Notes: generated by a model from the sequence alone, not told the origin. A stretch of 64,000 nucleotides of DNA from an uncultured Bacteroidota bacterium (GCA_903824785.1 CAIJYD010000030.1:1-64000), one strand, 5' to 3'; shown: positions 17,626 through 27,015, counted from the first letter of the stretch. A program made the numbers and translations.

Positions 17626-19440
17626 ATGGCAATGACTTTGGTTGAAAAGATACTTGCGGCTCATTCGGAATGTAATGAAGTCCGCCCTGGTGAAATTGTT
17701 GATATTGAAATAGACTCCAGAGCTGCACGGGATTTTGGCGGAGCAAATGTTGTAAAAAATATCAGAGACTTTAATCTGACTCTTGAAGACCCTGCTAAAA
17801 CTTTATTTACATTCGACTGCAATCCAACCGGCTCTGATCAGAAATATGCTGTTAATCAGCATATTTGTCGTCTTTTTGCCCGTGAACAGGGTATTGGAAT
17901 TTACGATATCGATGCCGGGATCGGTACACATATACTGATGGATGAGGGACATGTCTATCCTGGTGCCACAGCTGTGTCAACCGATTCTCATGCAAATATT
18001 CTTGGTGCCATTGGAGCTTTTGGTCAGGGAATGGGCGATATGGATATAGCAGCTGCCTGGAACAAAGGGAGAGTTTGGTTTAAGATTCCACCTTCAGCTA
18101 AAATAAATCTCATCGGGAAGATACCGTATGATGTGAGTTCAAAAGATATCGTACTCAACCTGCTGAAACTATTCGGGGCAAGTTCACTTCTCGGTTATTC
18201 TATAGAAATATATGGAAAGGCAGTTGACAGTCTCAGCCTTGATGACAGGATCACAATCTCATCAATGGCAACTGAAATGGGGGCAATAATAATTCTGTTT
18301 CCTCCTTCAAAAGACATAATCGATTATTGTTCAATACACTCCGGAAAAATATTCGAAGCCCTCTATGCTGACCCAGATGCATTCTATGAAAAAAATATCG
18401 ACATTGACGTAACAGTATTCCAACCAATGGTTTCACGCCCGGGTGAGCCCCACGATACAGTAAATGTAACTGAGGCTTATGGTCGAAAAATAGATTCTGC
18501 ATTCATAGGCAGCTGTACAAACGGCAGGATGAGTGATATGGTTCAGGCTGCTGCCATTCTGAAAAACCGGAAGGTGGCCCCGGGAGTAGTGCTTAAAATA
18601 GTTCCCGCAACTGATGCAATATGGAAACAATGTCTTAAAGACGGACTTATAGAGATCTTCAAAAATGCTGGTGCGCTTGTATCAAATGCCGGGTGTGCAG
18701 GCTGCGCCGCCGGACAGGTCGGGCAAAATGGAACGGGCGAAATAACTATTAGCACAGGCAACCGAAATTTTCCCGGAAAACAGGGAAAAGGAAGTGTTTA
18801 CCTTGCCTCTCCTGCAATCGTTGCGGCATCTTCAATAGCTGGCTATATTACAACCCCCGACCGCATTCCTGCTGCTCCAACTGTTTTTACGAAGCCGGAG
18901 TCCTCACTCCAAGCCGGAAAGAGGGTTACGGAACCGACAAAAATTACTAAAAAAGATTCAGTAATAGAAGGACGAATACGGATTATTCAGAAAGACAATA
19001 TTGATACTGATATGATATTTCACAACAGATATCTTGCTATTACCGATATAAAGGAGATGGGGCAATATACTTTCGATAACCTGAAAGGATTTGAAGACTT
19101 TGCAAAAAGATCAGAGCCGGGTGACATAGTGATAACAGGGAAGAATTTTGGATGCGGAAGTTCAAGACAACAGGCTGTTGACTGCTTTGTATCACTTGGT
19201 ATTCAGGCAATTATTGCTGAATCGTTTGGCGCTATTTACGAGAGAAACGCCATCAATGCTGCTTTCCCTGTAATAACCTGCAAATCTTCCGGCATGATTG
19301 GTCTCAATGAAGGTGATCAAATTAGAATTAATCTCAAAACAGGGGTTATAGAGAACCTCAGTACTAAAAATACTTACGCCGCAGAACCATTTTCAGATGT
19401 TCAGTTTGAAGTGTACCAGAAGGGTGGCTTGCTGATGTAA
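17626..19440 (+). CDS. Fused aconitase/IPM-isomerase-family hydro-lyase, DH-to-DC variant
   Basis: A 604-residue fusion of a LeuC-type large subunit (about 1-410) and a LeuD-type small subunit (about 449-604), predicted to carry a [4Fe-4S] cluster and dehydrate/hydrate a hydroxy-di- or tricarboxylate. Cluster Cys are C297 (GSCTNGR) and C357/C360 (NAGCAGCA). The DSH motif is at 120-122 and the swivel-domain substrate loop GCGSSRQQA near 510. Oddly, the otherwise conserved Asp-His-Asn near the N-terminus is Asp-Cys-Asn (D64-C65-N66), so the active-site His is absent. Lacking leuA/leuB neighbours, it is not an obvious leucine enzyme. It pairs with the paralogue 80 bases downstream. Confidence 0.8.
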   Translation: MAMTLVEKILAAHSECNEVRPGEIVDIEIDSRAARDFGGANVVKNIRDFNLTLEDPAKTLFTFDCNPTGSDQKYAVNQHICRLFAREQGIGIYDIDAGIGTHILMDEGHVYPGATAVSTDSHANILGAIGAFGQGMGDMDIAAAWNKGRVWFKIPPSAKINLIGKIPYDVSSKDIVLNLLKLFGASSLLGYSIEIYGKAVDSLSLDDRITISSMATEMGAIIILFPPSKDIIDYCSIHSGKIFEALYADPDAFYEKNIDIDVTVFQPMVSRPGEPHDTVNVTEAYGRKIDSAFIGSCTNGRMSDMVQAAAILKNRKVAPGVVLKIVPATDAIWKQCLKDGLIEIFKNAGALVSNAGCAGCAAGQVGQNGTGEITISTGNRNFPGKQGKGSVYLASPAIVAASSIAGYITTPDRIPAAPTVFTKPESSLQAGKRVTEPTKITKKDSVIEGRIRIIQKDNIDTDMIFHNRYLAITDIKEMGQYTFDNLKGFEDFAKRSEPGDIVITGKNFGCGSSRQQAVDCFVSLGIQAIIAESFGAIYERNAINAAFPVITCKSSGMIGLNEGDQIRINLKTGVIENLSTKNTYAAEPFSDVQFEVYQKGGLLM

Positions 19441-19520
19441 AAGGTTAATGCGATAATGTTGTTTTGTTTACAGTGAATTATAAATGAAATGAAATGAAGT
19501 AATTGTAAAACATTTTAGCT

Positions 19521-21296
19521 ATGAAACCACAAACATTTGCTGAGAAAATATTTAAAGCTCATGCCGGTGCAATAGTTTTTGCCCGGCCTGATTTAATCCT
19601 CACCCACGATAATACCTCCAGTATTTTCAAGACATTTCAAAAAATGGGAGGAAAGAGGGTTGCCGATCCGCGACAGATGCTGGTGGTTCTCGACCACAAT
19701 GCACCTCCTGCCGATGCGAAACTGGCAACACAGTATCAGGAGATCAGAGATATTGTTTCTGACCAGAATATAAATAAATTCTATGATGCAGGTAAAGGAA
19801 TTTGTCATCAGATCATTTCGTATCATGCGCAGCCGGGGATGCTTATTGTCGGCAGTGACAGCCATACTTCAACTGCCGGAGCATTTAACTCTCTGGCTGC
19901 CGGAATTGACCGTACCGAATCGGCCGGAATATGGAAAAGAGGAGAGACCTGGTTCAGAGTACCGGAATCTATAAAAATTACTCTTCGTGGAGAGCTGAGT
20001 GAATATGTTTCGGCAAAAGACCTCGCCCTTTGGATTATAGGAATGATCGGCTCTGACGGAGCAAACTATATGTCGGTCGAATATCATGGCGATGGAGTTA
20101 AAACGCTTAATATCTCCGACAGGATGACAATAGCAAACCTGGCCTCAGAAATGGGAGCTAAAAATGCTGTTTTCCCGCCGGATGAGATTCTCATGGATTT
20201 TTACAAAGAGGAAATTTCCGGAGTATGGGCCGATGAAGGAGCAACCTATTTCAGCGAAAAAGTCATCGATATGAATGAGATTTTCCCTGTTGTGGCAGCT
20301 CCGCATAATGTTGATAATGTCAGATCAGCAGCCGGAGCTGAAGGAATTGCAGTGCAGGAAGGGCTGATAGGCACTTGCACAAATGGAAGGATAGAAGACC
20401 TCAGAATAGCAGCAGGAATTCTTAAAGGAAGGATTGTAAAGGAGGGTTTTCAGCTTAACATTATTCCGGCTTCCGCTAAAATATATCTTCAGGCAATAGA
20501 AGAGGGGCTTATTACCACTTTCATAAATGCCGGAGCTAATGTGCTCACACCTTCATGTGGCCCGTGTCTGGGGACAGGACAGGGTATTCCTGCAAATGGT
20601 CATTCTGTAATTTCTACTGCTAACCGGAATTTTCCGGGCCGCATGGGTAACAAAGAAGCACAAATCTTCCTCGCGTCTCCCGCAACTGTTGCTTGTTCTG
20701 CATTAACAGGAGTGATAACTGATCCAAGAAAGGATCATGGTAATGACATATTTCCATTTTCAATAGCCCAGAGTAAAACCTTTGAGATTAAGCCTGATGA
20801 AAACAGAAAGTCAGGTTCTGTATGGAATTATTCTGATGTTGACAACCTGAATACCGATCAGATGTTTGCAGGAAAGCATACCTATAATGTTCAAAGTACT
20901 GACCCGGCAGCAATAATGCCCCTGCTTTTTCAGGACTTTGACCCTGGATTCAGTATCAATGTTAAAAAAAATGATATCATCATTGCAGGAGATAATTTTG
21001 GTTGCGGCAGCTCAAGGGAACATCCTTCTGTTGGTCTCTCTTATGCAGGAATAAAAGCTATAATTGTTAAGTCTGTTAACAGGATTTTTTACCGTTCCTC
21101 TATTAATCAGGGTCTGATTCTTATTGTTCACAGAGAGGCTGTTGAGTCTTATATACCAGGTATTCCGGTTGAAATAAACTTCGATGCAGGCAAGATTCTT
21201 GTAGGGTCGGCAACGTTTTCATTTGAGCCGCTTCCCGAAAAGCTGAAGCAGATCATAGACATGAAAGGACTTGTCAACTATATGAAAACGGTATAA
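19521..21296 (+). CDS. Fused aconitase/IPM-isomerase-family hydro-lyase
   Basis: A 591-residue fusion like its upstream neighbour: LeuC-type part (about 1-400) with D58-H59-N60 intact, DSH at 113-115, and cluster cysteines C286 (GTCTNGR) and C346/C349 (PSCGPC); LeuD-type part from about 435 (NLNTDQMF) with the substrate loop GCGSSREH. All catalytic motifs of an aconitase/isopropylmalate isomerase are present. The residues after NTD (QMFAGKHTY) differ from those of standard LeuD (YLxx loop), so the substrate is probably not isopropylmalate. It is likely cotranscribed with the DC-variant paralogue under the AraC-type regulator. Confidence 0.8.
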   Translation: MKPQTFAEKIFKAHAGAIVFARPDLILTHDNTSSIFKTFQKMGGKRVADPRQMLVVLDHNAPPADAKLATQYQEIRDIVSDQNINKFYDAGKGICHQIISYHAQPGMLIVGSDSHTSTAGAFNSLAAGIDRTESAGIWKRGETWFRVPESIKITLRGELSEYVSAKDLALWIIGMIGSDGANYMSVEYHGDGVKTLNISDRMTIANLASEMGAKNAVFPPDEILMDFYKEEISGVWADEGATYFSEKVIDMNEIFPVVAAPHNVDNVRSAAGAEGIAVQEGLIGTCTNGRIEDLRIAAGILKGRIVKEGFQLNIIPASAKIYLQAIEEGLITTFINAGANVLTPSCGPCLGTGQGIPANGHSVISTANRNFPGRMGNKEAQIFLASPATVACSALTGVITDPRKDHGNDIFPFSIAQSKTFEIKPDENRKSGSVWNYSDVDNLNTDQMFAGKHTYNVQSTDPAAIMPLLFQDFDPGFSINVKKNDIIIAGDNFGCGSSREHPSVGLSYAGIKAIIVKSVNRIFYRSSINQGLILIVHREAVESYIPGIPVEINFDAGKILVGSATFSFEPLPEKLKQIIDMKGLVNYMKTV

Positions 21297-21384
21297 AAAA
21301 CCTTTTCATTTTGTAAAACTTGATCTCCTTTTAGGATTAAGGTTGCAAAAACTGAAAAAAAATGTATTTTTGCAGCCGGAAACA

Positions 21385-21458
21385 GGTTCCGTAGCTCAGT
21401 TGGATAGAGCAACAGCCTTCTAAGCTGTGGGTCGAGCGTTCGAGTCGCTCCGGAATCA
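21385..21458 (+). tRNA. tRNA-Arg (anticodon TCT)
   Basis: A full cloverleaf can be drawn: acceptor GGTTCCG/CGGAATC with one G-T pair, D arm GCTC/GAGC, anticodon stem ACAGC/GCTGT around the loop CTTCTAA (anticodon TCT), five-base variable region, and T arm GAGCG/CGCTC around TTCGAGT. CCA is not encoded. The gene is 74 bases long. Confidence 0.95.
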
Positions 21459-21470
21459 CAGAAGAGAATC

Positions 21471-21503
21471 AAGGAGTTAGAGAAATTTAACTCCTTTTTC
21501 TTT
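21471..21503 (+). terminator. Rho-independent terminator after tRNA-Arg
   Basis: A 9-bp stem AAGGAGTTA/TAACTCCTT (21471-21479 with 21488-21496) with an 8-base loop is followed directly by TTTCTTTT. It ends the tRNA transcript. Confidence 0.85.
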
Positions 21504-21527
21504 TACCCATTTGCATACCGTTTGCAA

Positions 21528-21541
21528 ACGGCTCTATTAGC
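21528..21541. repeat. 14-bp perfect palindrome sharing an 11-mer with position 28071
   Basis: CCGTTTGCAAACGG is its own reverse complement. Its 11-base part TTTGCAAACGG recurs in the same orientation at 28071-28081. It could be an operator, or the pair could be a short direct repeat bounding the accessory stretch next to the tRNA. Confidence 0.35.
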
Positions 21542-21669
21542 AAAGAGCAAGGGTGTCCATCGTGAGGTGGAATCTGAAGGAAGCTGGAGGCAAAGTTTCG
21601 ACCCGAGGAACACGAACACTATCAGGCATAGACGTAAATTAAGGAACCGCAGTGCACTTGTCCCGTCTT

Positions 21670-22941
21670 TCACCCTCCCTCAGTTACCTGCCGAATCACG
21701 CGGAGCCAGTTTAAACCTAGTATCTTTTTTATTCTCTGATCGTTATAACCCAGCTTCTGCATAGCAATGGTCATCTGTGGAAAATCGCTGATATCTTTTA
21801 TTTCGTGTGGCAGTTCAGGGCCGCCATCAAAATCGGAACCCAGAGCCATGTGGTCTTCGCCAACTAAATTTACGCCATAGTCGATCACTTTAGCCAGCTG
21901 GTCTATATGCATCCAATACTCGTCTGGGATGGTACCTTTGAAATTTAGTGGAACCTCTAGCGCCAGTATCCTGTCTACGTCTTCAATTGTCTCCATGGTA
22001 GCAATCGGCACAATGGAGGCCGGTGTGGTTCCTTTTGGTACTGTCGTTTTAGTAGTGGCATGGGGGTTCTTCCATGCCCAGTATTTTGGATTATTAAAGA
22101 GGCTTCCGAATTGAACGCCAATTACACCCCCTTTTGATGCGACAGCTTTTGCAGCTTCGTCGGTAATACAGCGGGGATGTTGAACGATGTTATAAAACCC
22201 TCCATGACTGTAGATTACAGGATGTTTACTTGCCTCGGCAGTTTGCAGGATAGCGTCATTAGATGCATGGGCAATGTTAATGACCATTCCAAGGCTATTC
22301 ATTTCGGTGATGATTTTTTTTCCGAGATCGTTAACGCCACCACAATAGCTAATATCACTGCAGGCGTCAATAAAAGCAGTAGACGTATTATGTGCAGGAA
22401 GCTGCAACGATCTTACTCCTAATCGATAAAGCGCCCGGAGCAAGTTTATATCTCCGTTAAGGTCAAAACCGCCTTCCAGATCAAGAAAAGCAGCAATTTT
22501 TCCTTTCTTATTGATGCGTTCTATATCAGATGCTGTGAGAGCCAGCTCGATCATCGAATTGTTCTTATTGATCTGGTCCAATGCAAGATTAACAACACGA
22601 AATGTGTTTTTGGTCTCGAACCTTCCCGGATAATAGTTTTCAGGAGTGTAAACCGAGAAGAACATCGCGTCCACACCTCCTTCTTTAGCCCTTGGCAGAT
22701 CAACAGTCCCATCCGGATAACGCTGTCCGATATCGGTTTTCAGCAACAGCTCGCGGGTCATAACATGTATATGTCCGTCCATTACAAATGAATTGCGATG
22801 CAGATCAGGCATCGGTTTATTCTGAGGAGAGAAAGGAAGATTGTTTCCATCGACAGGAGTGGGAAACAGTGATTGTATAGGAAGAACACTTCCGGCTATT
22901 GGCAATAGTGATAAGCTCTTAATAACGTCTCTTCGTTTCAT
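21670..22941 (-). CDS. Membrane dipeptidase-like M19 family peptidase
   Basis: A 423-residue renal-dipeptidase-family metallohydrolase. It has an export signal starting MKRRDVIKSLSLLPIAG, the metal site DGHIH (about 54-58) in place of the usual D-x-H-x-D, the bridging Glu in FLDLEGGFD, and the His-containing segments VINIAHAS and VIYSHGG plus the late GSDFDG. It probably cleaves dipeptides or D-residue-containing amides in the periplasm. Base composition is richer in G+C than the core genes on either side and codon choice looks different, suggesting acquisition together with the next upstream gene. A gap of 126 bases separates them. Confidence 0.85.
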   Translation of the reverse strand: MKRRDVIKSLSLLPIAGSVLPIQSLFPTPVDGNNLPFSPQNKPMPDLHRNSFVMDGHIHVMTRELLLKTDIGQRYPDGTVDLPRAKEGGVDAMFFSVYTPENYYPGRFETKNTFRVVNLALDQINKNNSMIELALTASDIERINKKGKIAAFLDLEGGFDLNGDINLLRALYRLGVRSLQLPAHNTSTAFIDACSDISYCGGVNDLGKKIITEMNSLGMVINIAHASNDAILQTAEASKHPVIYSHGGFYNIVQHPRCITDEAAKAVASKGGVIGVQFGSLFNNPKYWAWKNPHATTKTTVPKGTTPASIVPIATMETIEDVDRILALEVPLNFKGTIPDEYWMHIDQLAKVIDYGVNLVGEDHMALGSDFDGGPELPHEIKDISDFPQMTIAMQKLGYNDQRIKKILGLNWLRVIRQVTEGG

Positions 22942-23067
22942 AGGTTTATTAGTTCATTCGTTCACTGGAATCCCCGGTCGAATCATGGTTCTCTGCACTC
23001 AGTGCCTCTCCGTACTGACCTGATAATCAATTTAAAATGTGTCCTTTGCCGTACTCCGGCGCAGGGG

Positions 23068-24435
23068 CTATGTGTCAAAACCCCGTATGTAGGGGACATT
23101 CGGCGGTCGAATTCCCTTGCTAAATTGCGCTCCCCGTGTCGTACGGTAGGTCATGTTCATGAACGGAGTTTCGATGCGGCGTCCGATGGGTGAGTAAATT
23201 CCGTTCTCCCAGTTCGATTCCATGTTGTGGTAAACAATCCCGGTAGAAAGAAGCAGCCGTTCAGCATTGAATGGTTCCTTTTTGGTCACCATCATTTCGG
23301 TAATCCAATGTGGCTGGGCATTAGAGGCGTGGTACTGAGAGAAGGGTCCGGGCCAGTCAAGCATAGAGATGATGGTTGGCTCTTTTTTCCCTTCGATTTC
23401 GCCGGCATAGGTCCACCCCACACTACGGCCCGAAAATATCGCCGCTTTCGTCCCGTCACGATACTCCACTATACAGACGTTTGGTGCCTTGGCCTCCTGA
23501 AATATTCCAGGCTTTAAGTCAAAACTTTTCCGCACTGATTCAAGAAGATTGCCGGCCCAGGGGTTGCTTTCGGTCCATTTCCATGTTTCAGGACCCCTGA
23601 TGCACTGGACCGCCTTGATTCCTGTCTCACCACCTTTGCGGAGTTCTACAAAGGCCTGGAGAACGTCGACACAATGGAAAAAGGCTCCCTCATCTGCAGT
23701 GCCTCCAACCACGATTGATGCTTTAATAGGCGTATCGATATCGAGTTCTATCTCGGGCTTGCGGAAGTAGATAGGTATGGAGGAACCTCCGGTCAAGGGA
23801 AAGTTCAGCTCACGGGATTTGTCAAACATCCACTTAGCTTCGTCCCAGCTTGTGGAGAGATGCTTGTCGTTAAAGACTGGCACCGACCGCTTGCTCTGCT
23901 CGAAAACCCGGATAACCTGCTGGTAGATCAACCAGCGCGGCAAGAGCCACTGCCCTTTGAGATTGACTGGATATTCCCCGTGTTCTGCGACTATGACAAC
24001 ACCATCCACAGCAAGTTCTTTTCCCCCAAGCGTGACCGCTTCACCTACTGTCTTAAAAATCGGAATGTTTTTCAATTTGCATATTTTCTGACCCAGTTCA
24101 CTTTCTTGAAACTGATGGATGTAAACGGATACAACCTCCACTCGTGAAGCAGTGTGAGCGCCATCCCACCAATAACCGTCCAAAAGCTTGGTTATGATCC
24201 AATCCGCATGTGATCGCGGAAAAGCCCAATAAGAGACGAGACAGGCGATACGAATCCGTTTTTGCTCTGTCTGCGGAACAGCACCGGCTGCGATGCCGGT
24301 CAAAGCTGCAAAACCAGCAATACCGGTTATTCCGATCATTTCACGCCGGGTCAGGAGTGAGTTCGACTCGATAGATTCAGCGATTGGTAATGTATCTGCA
24401 TCCCTGATTGCAATTTCGTCATGTTTCTTTGCCAT
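23068..24435 (-). CDS. Tat-signal protein of unknown function
   Basis: A 455-residue protein whose N-terminus carries a twin-arginine motif TRREMIG (R30-R31) before a hydrophobic Gly/Ala-rich stretch, after an unusually long 29-residue n-region. The mature part starts KRIRIACLVSYWAF and contains VDGVVIVAEHGEYP, WDEAKWMFDKSREL and a C-terminal RGIRPPNVPY-like tail region. I recall similar conserved proteins in Planctomycetes and Acidobacteria but no function. Some features look like an oxidoreductase-type fold with a receptor-like domain, which is only an impression. The gene is distinctly G+C-richer than neighbours (39 of 60 bases are G/C in 23401-23460) and is likely a transferred gene. Confidence 0.65.
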   Translation of the reverse strand: MAKKHDEIAIRDADTLPIAESIESNSLLTRREMIGITGIAGFAALTGIAAGAVPQTEQKRIRIACLVSYWAFPRSHADWIITKLLDGYWWDGAHTASRVEVVSVYIHQFQESELGQKICKLKNIPIFKTVGEAVTLGGKELAVDGVVIVAEHGEYPVNLKGQWLLPRWLIYQQVIRVFEQSKRSVPVFNDKHLSTSWDEAKWMFDKSRELNFPLTGGSSIPIYFRKPEIELDIDTPIKASIVVGGTADEGAFFHCVDVLQAFVELRKGGETGIKAVQCIRGPETWKWTESNPWAGNLLESVRKSFDLKPGIFQEAKAPNVCIVEYRDGTKAAIFSGRSVGWTYAGEIEGKKEPTIISMLDWPGPFSQYHASNAQPHWITEMMVTKKEPFNAERLLLSTGIVYHNMESNWENGIYSPIGRRIETPFMNMTYRTTRGAQFSKGIRPPNVPYIRGFDT

Positions 24436-24521
24436 ATAGTTTAATGTTTCAGTGATTAGAATTGAATATGACCTATCTTTTAATACAAATCTACATAATT
24501 AATTAACACTAGTTTCCTATA

Positions 24522-24529
24522 CAAAGGTA
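24522..24529 (-). promoter_or_regulatory. -7 promoter element of the Tat-signal gene
   Basis: Read on the minus strand this is TACCTTTG, matching TAnnTTTG, about 87 bases upstream of the ATG at 24435. No -33 at standard spacing was found. The gene-rich-in-G+C unit is thus preceded by a host-type promoter. Confidence 0.4.
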
Positions 24530-24600
24530 GAATTTCATAATAAGTTTTTCTATTTGCAACTTGTGAAAAATTAAGATCTATAGCTCTTAAAATTATACAA

Positions 24601-27015
24601 TCATTTAGTTTTATAGCTGAATTTATTTGATCCGATAAGATTTGAAAAAGAAACCCCGTTCACAAATATCATTACAGTACCTTTTACAAGGTTGTTAGGG
24701 TACTTGAATTTAACCGGACCGGAACCGTCAAGATAAACATCACTCTTCCAGAGCAATGTTGGTCTTCTTTTGTATTCCGGGATAATTTCAATTTCCTCTT
24801 TTGTTGGTATGTAAAACTCAACTTCAGACCTGAAAAGTCTGGTTAATTTTACTAAATCACCAGATGAAGGGGTCTCTTCATTTGGTTCAATGATACCATT
24901 GATCTTGTTCCCTGCTTTTGTTGTTACAAAAATAACACCACCATATGCTGCATCTCCATATCTTGCGAATCCTCCATACCCATTCAGAACAGTTACTGAA
25001 GAAATTACAGATGCAGCCATATCAGCAATAGGAATATATGTTTTGTCATAGATTGGACTGTTGTCAACAACGAACAAAGCAGGAATGATAGTTGTTCCGC
25101 GCAACCATCTGGGACTTATCCCCACCTGTTTAGTCCTTAAAAAGATTTTGTACAGGTGGAGCTTATAAAGTAAATCTTCAAAGGTTTGTGCGAAGCCAAA
25201 GTCCTTGCTATACAATGTAATAGTGTTCCCATACCTGAATTCTTCAACATTTTTGTCAACATATTTTTCAGCCACTTTTCTTTTACCTTTTATTTCAACC
25301 GGATCAATCATAATTGCACTATCCGGATTATAAACAGGTTGTTCGTTTTCAAAAGAAACAAATTCGGGTTTTGAAATAGTTGAATCCGTTTCTATCAACT
25401 TTGCCTTATTGGTGTAAGTTCTGTTTTCCGGGAAATCAATATTCACAGGATTGGAGTATTTCGAAGCAATCTCATCTGGTAATATCATGATCTGCCTTAC
25501 AAAAGTTTCGAGGGAGTCGAACGGTAATACTGCTTCCCTGTTGTTACCAATACCGATAGTAATAACTCTTCCTCCTTCAGGGGATATCAGGGAAATTGCT
25601 GATCTTCTTTTTTTTGCAGCTCCTTGATTTGTGATCCTGATATGATCAAAATTATCAGTTCTCACCACTGTATTGGAATTTGAGATCTCTTTCAGAGTGT
25701 ATTTCCTCCAACCGAATGTCATCATCAAAAGATCTATTGACCGGTTGTCAATGTTCCGTAATCCCAGACATTTGATATTGTAGGGCAGATTATTGTAGAA
25801 ATGCCTGTCATAAAGAAAAACAGATTCTATGTCATGGTAGGGGAAGTTCTTATCGTATCCAGAAGCTGAATCTATTACCGAAACAGAAATTAGGGAGCTG
25901 ACATTCTCCCCATTTTCGTTTGTAGCATTAATTGAAAGTTCTGTCTCTTGTCCCGGTCGTGCAGTTGCAGGAGAAGTTGAATAAATTAGGTTCAACCTCT
26001 TTTGATGATTCAGGAAAACAAGCCTTTCTGCAACAGGATTTAATTCATTGTCATAAAGAGTTACAAATGCTGTTCCTGAAGGTGCCTCAGCTGTCCTGAT
26101 TCTGGTGCTGAACAAAGTATCAAGTGTAATATCTTTGGAAAATATCAAAACATTATTCAATATAACAGACAGAAAATATTTTTTCCCGGAGGATTCTCTT
26201 CCTTTAACAATTATTTTAATCATCCCGGAATCTGCATTATCCACCCTTAGTGAGACACCGGAGTTTTCAGAAGCTGGTAATGGCCAGCTCATATTTCTGA
26301 ATTCTGCTTCCACTGGCTTTGCATAGTAAGACTCTCCCTGAGCGGGGGTGAATTCTACCACTCCTGGTCCATAGGGGCAGGATTGGAATTCAGTTATCCT
26401 TTCACCTTTCCGATTAACAATTACTCCTGAAGCTTTTAAACTAATTCCGTCTGATGTAACTGCATTGAATGCAAGTCGCTGTTTTATACCAGTTATAAAA
26501 GTACCTCCTTCCGGCAGAAACTTAAGATCGGCATCCTTTGAAAGTAGAAGGGAATCATGCCTGCTATGAAGCTGCTTCCATTGTAGTTTGTCAACTCTGA
26601 AAGGTATGCTTGAAACATATTCAGGGTCATAGTTCATCATTCCGCTTGTAAAGGCGAGCAATGAATATTCGCCAGGTGGTGCATTCTCAGGCACTTTCAA
26701 CCATCCTGATGCTGTTGAGTAGCATATTCTGAACCTTGCACTATCGATTGTAACATGCCCTGAATTAAGCAACATAGCGTGTAAGGATAAGCTTCCAGTT
26801 TCAAATACCCCCGTTTTATAGTCTCTTATAAATGCCTGGAATCTTATGGTATCTCCTGTATTATAAAGGTTTCTGTCAAGGTGCAAAAACAACTGGTCGG
26901 GCGGAATGCTTTTTTCAATCTCAGATTGAATATCAATTATTTTTTCTGCTGAACTTTGAGAAAAAGTGTCAACCGATATCATATAGATAAATAGTAAATA
27001 GAAAATCTTTTTCAT
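24601..27015 (-). CDS. MG2-domain and TonB-plug-domain envelope protein without barrel
   Basis: An 804-residue exported protein (signal MKKIFYLLFIYMISVDTFSQ). The first half has macroglobulin-type domains (DQLFLHLDRNLYNTGDTIRF, then PENAPPGEYSLLAFTSGMM), and the C-terminal part at about 600-730 resembles a TonB-receptor plug (FEDLLYKLHLYKIF, ALFVVDNSPIYD, SSVTVLNGYGGFARYGDAAYGGVIFVTTK). There is no beta-barrel afterwards. Such proteins are common in Bacteroidota and are usually hypothetical; an envelope-assembly or binding role is inference. Base composition is like the core genome, unlike the next two minus-strand genes downstream. Confidence 0.75.
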   Translation of the reverse strand: MKKIFYLLFIYMISVDTFSQSSAEKIIDIQSEIEKSIPPDQLFLHLDRNLYNTGDTIRFQAFIRDYKTGVFETGSLSLHAMLLNSGHVTIDSARFRICYSTASGWLKVPENAPPGEYSLLAFTSGMMNYDPEYVSSIPFRVDKLQWKQLHSRHDSLLLSKDADLKFLPEGGTFITGIKQRLAFNAVTSDGISLKASGVIVNRKGERITEFQSCPYGPGVVEFTPAQGESYYAKPVEAEFRNMSWPLPASENSGVSLRVDNADSGMIKIIVKGRESSGKKYFLSVILNNVLIFSKDITLDTLFSTRIRTAEAPSGTAFVTLYDNELNPVAERLVFLNHQKRLNLIYSTSPATARPGQETELSINATNENGENVSSLISVSVIDSASGYDKNFPYHDIESVFLYDRHFYNNLPYNIKCLGLRNIDNRSIDLLMMTFGWRKYTLKEISNSNTVVRTDNFDHIRITNQGAAKKRRSAISLISPEGGRVITIGIGNNREAVLPFDSLETFVRQIMILPDEIASKYSNPVNIDFPENRTYTNKAKLIETDSTISKPEFVSFENEQPVYNPDSAIMIDPVEIKGKRKVAEKYVDKNVEEFRYGNTITLYSKDFGFAQTFEDLLYKLHLYKIFLRTKQVGISPRWLRGTTIIPALFVVDNSPIYDKTYIPIADMAASVISSVTVLNGYGGFARYGDAAYGGVIFVTTKAGNKINGIIEPNEETPSSGDLVKLTRLFRSEVEFYIPTKEEIEIIPEYKRRPTLLWKSDVYLDGSGPVKFKYPNNLVKGTVMIFVNGVSFSNLIGSNKFSYKTK

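Noticed and set aside
17626-21296. The two fused hydro-lyases as leucine-pathway LeuCD
   Set aside because: No leuA or leuB nearby, an AraC-type regulator, unusual substrate-loop residues, and one copy lacking the conserved His.
21278-21472. Minus-strand open frame of 64 codons across the tRNA
   Set aside because: It is the antisense of tRNA-Arg (CDSGATRTLDPQLRR-type peptide), a well-known annotation artefact.
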